In this document: positions 54,601 through 60,600 of the stretch, in pieces
How the letters are laid out: every line of letters starts with the position of its first letter
How positions within the stretch are numbered: the stretch's first letter is position 1
Origin: Ophioderma brevispina
Lineage: Eukaryota > Echinodermata > Ophiuroidea > Amphilepidida > Ophiodermatidae
Length of the DNA: 64,000 nucleotides
NCBI GenBank assembly: GCA_023653785.1
Contig: JAMKCH010012653.1
Coordinates: 1 to 64,000 of the forward strand
Reading direction: 5' to 3'
The notes under the pieces: model-generated
The model's database searches: none
Told to the model about the DNA's origin: nothing
The model's input: only the letters and a program-made list of their open reading frames with translations
Program-made: the position numbers and the translations under genes

Positions 54601-57600
54601 ATTGGTAATGCAGGCATTTTTGTATTTGAAATTTGATGGTGGGGTGCTAATTTGAAGAAAATGGTACTCATCATGACTTTCTATGTTAACTTAATACAAT
54701 TATGGTTATTTATTACTGTTACAGAAAGCTAAAGGTGACATGAAAAAGAAAGGCAAGCCTGATCCATATACATATGTAGCACTGAACAGACAACAATTAA
54801 ATAAAAGGTAAGTACCTTCAGTTCTTGTCAGACACCCATGTTCTGTAGCTATTCTTTACTCACCATGGGAGTTAATGGCACATTGATTTGCATATAAAAT
54901 TATTCTTCATCTTGTGCACAATATGGTCCAGTGAATATATGGCTCATTATTATGTATGTCCATATATATTAGTTTCTACTAAAACTTAATAAAAGGTAAA
55001 GGCAAACACTCAAAACTGATAACTTTCCTATTATAAAGTTTTTTTCCTTTTTAATATTTAAAAAATAATATTTAGCAAAAATTTTAAAAGGTTCATCTAA
55101 AACTGAACTTCTCATAAATGTTTCCCTGCTGTTCTGGAGGCGTCCCTTGAATTTAATGCATGCAGTAATATTGGGTTCTGCCTGGAAAATGCCGAATGTT
55201 ATAAATACATTTGTTTATTTCTTCTTAAATACTGGGTCCATATTCAGAGGAATCCCTTTGTTCTACCATATGGCCCAGTCATAAGTAGTTGGACTTGGCC
55301 ATGTATCAGAACAATAGTCTGATGATCATTCCCCAACATTACCATTTTCCAGAGACAGTGTTCAATCCCAGCTAGTTGTACTACAGAATAGATGAGTCAA
55401 ATATTTCTTCACTGGATCATAGGCGCACACACAAGTGTTTGAAAAAAAATGTGTGCTTGCCCAGATTTTCACCGCAACCTCCGTATTGCTAAGACCGGCT
55501 CAAAAAATATATAGATATATATTATATATATATATTATATATATATATCACTATCTCTTACGCTAGGGCGAATTTTTCTATTCTAAACATAGAGTTTGAC
55601 GTTAGGGCAAAATTTTTTTTTTTCGCTTACGTTATCTTTGTTTCGCTTATTCCGTCAAAGAATGAAATATTAATTTATGACATGAGAGATATCTCATAGC
55701 TACAAGAAACCGAATATAATTAATTAGCATAATAGGAAAGGCTCATCATAACTAATATTATTAATTTTTCGCCCTATGTCAATCAGGAATATTATATATT
55801 ATATATATATATCATATATCTATCTAGTATATATAAGCGTGAAACTCCGAGTAACACCTACCGTTCCAGTAGGTTTTTTCATCAATTTACCTCGCTCTGC
55901 TTTCAAGCATTTGAGCACTCTGCATGAAGATATCTCCTCGCCTATTTTCTGATGGTCGCACAGCGTGAAACCCGAGTACAACTACCGTTCCAGTAGTTCA
56001 TCTATATATATATATATAACGTCAAAGATGTCTGCGTAGCACAGGTAGTAGAAATACAGTCAAAAACGCCAAATGGGTGAAGGGCATCAGTGCTGAAGAC
56101 ATTCAGCACTGCTGCCATTCACCCATTTGGCGTTTTTGATGTGTGTATATATGATATATATATAGAGATATTATATAATATATATTATATATATATATAG
56201 GACATATATATAAGAGGGATATATATATATTCGACTAGATTGAAACCATAGGGCGAAAATATTAATATTCATTAGTCAATAATGAACCTTTCTTATATGC
56301 TAATTAATTAATATTCATATCTTGTGTTAGCTAATGAGATTTCTCTCATTGCATAAATAATATTCATTTCTGTTGATGGAATAAAGTGCAAACAAAAAGA
56401 TAACGTTAAGGCGACAAAACTTTCGCCTAAGTAGAAGTCGATGTTATGAATGAAAATTTCGACCTAGACGTTAGGATATTAGTGGATATATCATATATTA
56501 CTATATATATTTTACTAGATTGAACCCTAGGGCGAAAATATACTATTAATTTAGGTCTATAATGAGCCTTTCTTATTATGTAATTAATTAATATTCATTT
56601 TTTTGTTAGCTAATAGATTATCTCTCATTTTGCATAAATGAATATTCATTTCTTTTGACGGAATCAAAGCGCAAACAAAGGATAACGTTAAACTTAAGGC
56701 GAAAAAAAATTTCGCCCTAACGTCAAACACTTGTTTATGATAGAAATTTCGCCATAGGTAGGAATAGTGAGCAAATAGAATAGATATTTGAGCATTGTTC
56801 AACAACCATGTATTCCACAGTATGAGAATTGACACCATTGATGCTTTGGTTTTAATGTGCCATTATTTTAGGTAATGAATAATTACCTTTTTTTTGTCCC
56901 CTGCCAACTTTAGCTGGCAAAGGGGACTATAGAAATGCCCTGCTTCCGGTGTGTGTGTGTGGGGTTGTGTGGGGTCCCACGCCGATATCGCCAGATCTAG
57001 AAAATGATTTTTGGAAAGTGGGGTCCATCTTCGCAACATAGATGCACCTCAAGTAGTCGGGGCTGGAGTAAAGTGGGTCAATTGGACCGTCAAAAATAGG
57101 GTCATAGTGTTATAAGCTTTGTAAACACAATAGCATTTGATCTAAGCAAGTATAGGTGCCCCATCTTCGCACAATAGATGTCACCCAAGTACTGTTCGGA
57201 GGTGGGTCATGTGGCAGGGGTCAAAGGTCAAATATTGGTCCCAGACTCACCTGATTGCAGGAAAGGCTTGGGGAGACCACCCCGCAGGATAAAATCCGGA
57301 GTTGGCGTCCCTAGGCGACTGACTGCTCTACTCAGCACCATTCGGCAACTCCTGCGACGCTGCTTGCACCAAACGGGAAGTAGCAGTTACAGGTTTTAAG
57401 CTACTTTGCTTGATGGACGCAGAGCATAGCGCCAGGGGATACTTCCGACGGTGGGAGAGATAGAGATCATCGCTCTCACTGGGAACAGATACCGCCCGCC
57501 TTAAGGCTGGGCAGCCCTTCAGCCAATTGGGTGCTGTGTCCCACAGTTAGTCTTCCTCTTAGGGTGCATGGGGATTGTGGAGACATTCATGAAAAGCTGA

Positions 57601-60600
57601 CTTGCAACTACTGCACCTAGCAATCAAGATAAGAAACCAAAGAAGAACCAAATCCCCTCAAGCTGGGATGTGGAATGTGCGTACCATGAAACCTGGTTTA
57701 AGGGGGACAATCTTAAGATATCAATTGTGACCGCACAAGACAGCCATCAATAATAATGAGCTCCTAAGATTTCAAGTCGACATAGCCACCTTACAAGAAA
57801 CCCGTCTAGCAGATTCGGGTACAATCAAGGAAAAGGACTACACAGTCTTTTGGCAGGGGAAATCAAGCAGAAAGGAAACCCGTGAATTTGGGTTTGGTTT
57901 TGCAGTTAGTAACTCCTTACTGAGTGCAGTGGAGCCTGGTAACGGTGGATCAGAAGGCCTTCTGACACTTCGCCCTCACACCAGCGATGGCCCACAGTCT
58001 CCATCATCAGTGTTTATGCTCCACTTCTGAAGACAAGGATTGAATCATATGACACCTTGTAAGCCGTAATTATCAAGGTTATCCCAAGTGAATGAAACTC
58101 CTTCTCCTGGAGTGATTTCAATGCGAGAGTGGGTTATGACCACGAGGTCCTGGCCATCTGCCTTGGACACTTTGGTGTTAGTAAGGACCAAAATGACAAT
58201 GGACAACCGTATTCTTGAAACTGTGATCCTTACTATAACCGGTGTGTGACCAACACTTTTTCAAGACCAAACTCAGCATAACAGTTATCCTGGCATCACC
58301 CACGCTCAAAGCACTGGCATCAACTTGACCTGCTCATCACAAGGCGATCTTTCAATCAATGCCATCAACCTCGCTAGTATTTATGCATAGTGACTTGTGT
58401 AATAATCATTGCCTTGGTCTGCTGTAAGATGCGACTGCAACCAAAGAGGATCCACCGCTCTAAACAAGCTAGTAAACCACGCATCAATACACCATCACGG
58501 CACCCCCCTTTTTTGCAGGCAAGCAGTACAGAGTGAGCAATTGCTGTTTCCCATCAATGATCCATGGGCTTGGCTGGCCCATCAGGTGATCTGCAACATG
58601 AAAAAAATGTACTATCTTCGTGAGACAATTCAGAGCTCAGCATTAGGTATCTTTGGAAGAAAATCAAAGAAGACAACGATGGGTGTGAAGGCCAAGTCAG
58701 GCTTACGAACTTCAGTCATTGAAGCCAAAAGAGCAGCGTCAGGGAGTAGTATAAGAGTCACCTTGTCCAACACACCTGAGAGTGCTACAAGCAGCTAGAA
58801 ATGAAGTTCAGCGGAAGGCACGGCAGTGTGCCAATGAATTGGCTGGTGCTGAGCGAAGAAATACAAACCGCTTCTGCAACGACAATATCAGAGCTATGTA
58901 TGATGCGAATAAAGAAGGCTGTCGGGCTCAGCTCAGTGCAAAACAGCGCCCTCAAGTCATCCAGTGTTGAAGTCATCACAGACAGAGTAAGCAGTGGAAC
59001 GCGGGTGAAACATTTTCTGAGCCCTACTCTACAGAAAAGGAGGTCACAAATCAGCCCTTGACAAGATCAAGAGTCATCCTAACATGGCTTTGACCTAGAT
59101 GCTGTACTACAGTGATGAACTTGACAGGCCATCGACAGTCTGATCATCCGGAAGCCCAGGAATGATGAATACCACCAGACTGATTCAAATGATGTAAAAA
59201 AGCTCTCTGCTTCACCCACTACATGAAGTCTTGTCAATTGCGGGAGGAAGGAGCTTGTACCCACGGACATGGCAGACTCTCAAAGATCTTCACCCTCTAC
59301 AAGAACAAAGGGGAAAGAAGTGATTGCAACAATTAAAGGGGTATTTCCCTCCTTGTATTGTCGGCAAAGTTTGTGCACATGTGCGTGATGGTCTCAAGTC
59401 CTGGCTGAAAGGGTGTATCCTGAGCTCAGTGCGGATTTCGATGCTGGCAGATCTACGATTCGATAGAATCTTCTCCGTACGCCAACTACAGGAGAAGTGC
59501 AGAGAACAACAGAAGCCACTTTACATTGCTTTCATAAGGGGGACTGACAAAGCCTTTGAAACCTCTTAGCAGAATGGGACTGTTCCAAATTCTCCAAAAA
59601 AATGGCTGTTCCCACCAATGGTTCTGAGGCCATCATCAGATTTTTCCACACTGACATGAAAAGCAACGGTACAGTTTGACGGGCGCCATCAGAGCGTTTT
59701 GACATCGCAGTGGTGTTAAGCACGGATGTGTTTTGGCCCCAACGCTCTTTGAGATATTCTTTCAGACTTCTGAAGCAAGCATTTGGCACAGCCACAGAAG
59801 GCATCTAATGCACACCAGGTCTGAGGCTCGGCTCTTCAATCTGCAGCCTAGAGCTAAGAAAAGGTTCGCAGATAGTGATTCGTGAGGCAGTGTTTGCTGA
59901 TGATGCTGGCATTACTTCACATTCCAACCAGGAACTTCAGCTGCTCATAGAACGCTTCTCACAGGCTGTAAGGGACTCGGCTTGTCTTCAGTTTGAAGAA
60001 GACTAATGTCCTTGCCCAAGCTGCTCAAGAACCACATGTCATAACAATCAAACAATTACACAACCGATGGTTGTTCAGGACTTCACATACCTAGGAGGTC
60101 CACCATCCGTGACAGCTGTCTCTCGATGCAGAAATCGGCAAAACGCATGGTTTTTAAAATAGCCGCAGCTACTCTTGCCCGGCTTACGGCGCGTGTGTGG
60201 GAAAATCCAAAGCTGTCCATTAAGACAACGGCAGCAGTTTACAACGCATGCATCATCAGCACATTACTGTTATAGTAGTGAGACAAGGACTACTAATCTA
60301 GCATGGAGAAAGAAGAAAACTCTCCAGCTTTCCATCTGCGCTGTATTAGACGCATTCTGGGGTCACTTGGAAGGACATGTGCCAAAATTCAGAGCTCCTG
60401 ACACGAATTGGAATCCCAACCAATCTATACATTTCTTAGCCAACGCAGGGACTCCGATGGCTGGGGCATGTCCGTCGAATGTAGGATGGAGCCCGGGCTA
60501 CCGAAAGGTATCATGTATGCTGAGCTGACATCTGGCAAGCGTGACGTTGGTCGGCCCTGCTCCGCATTACAAGATATTGTAAGCGTGATATGTGTAACCT

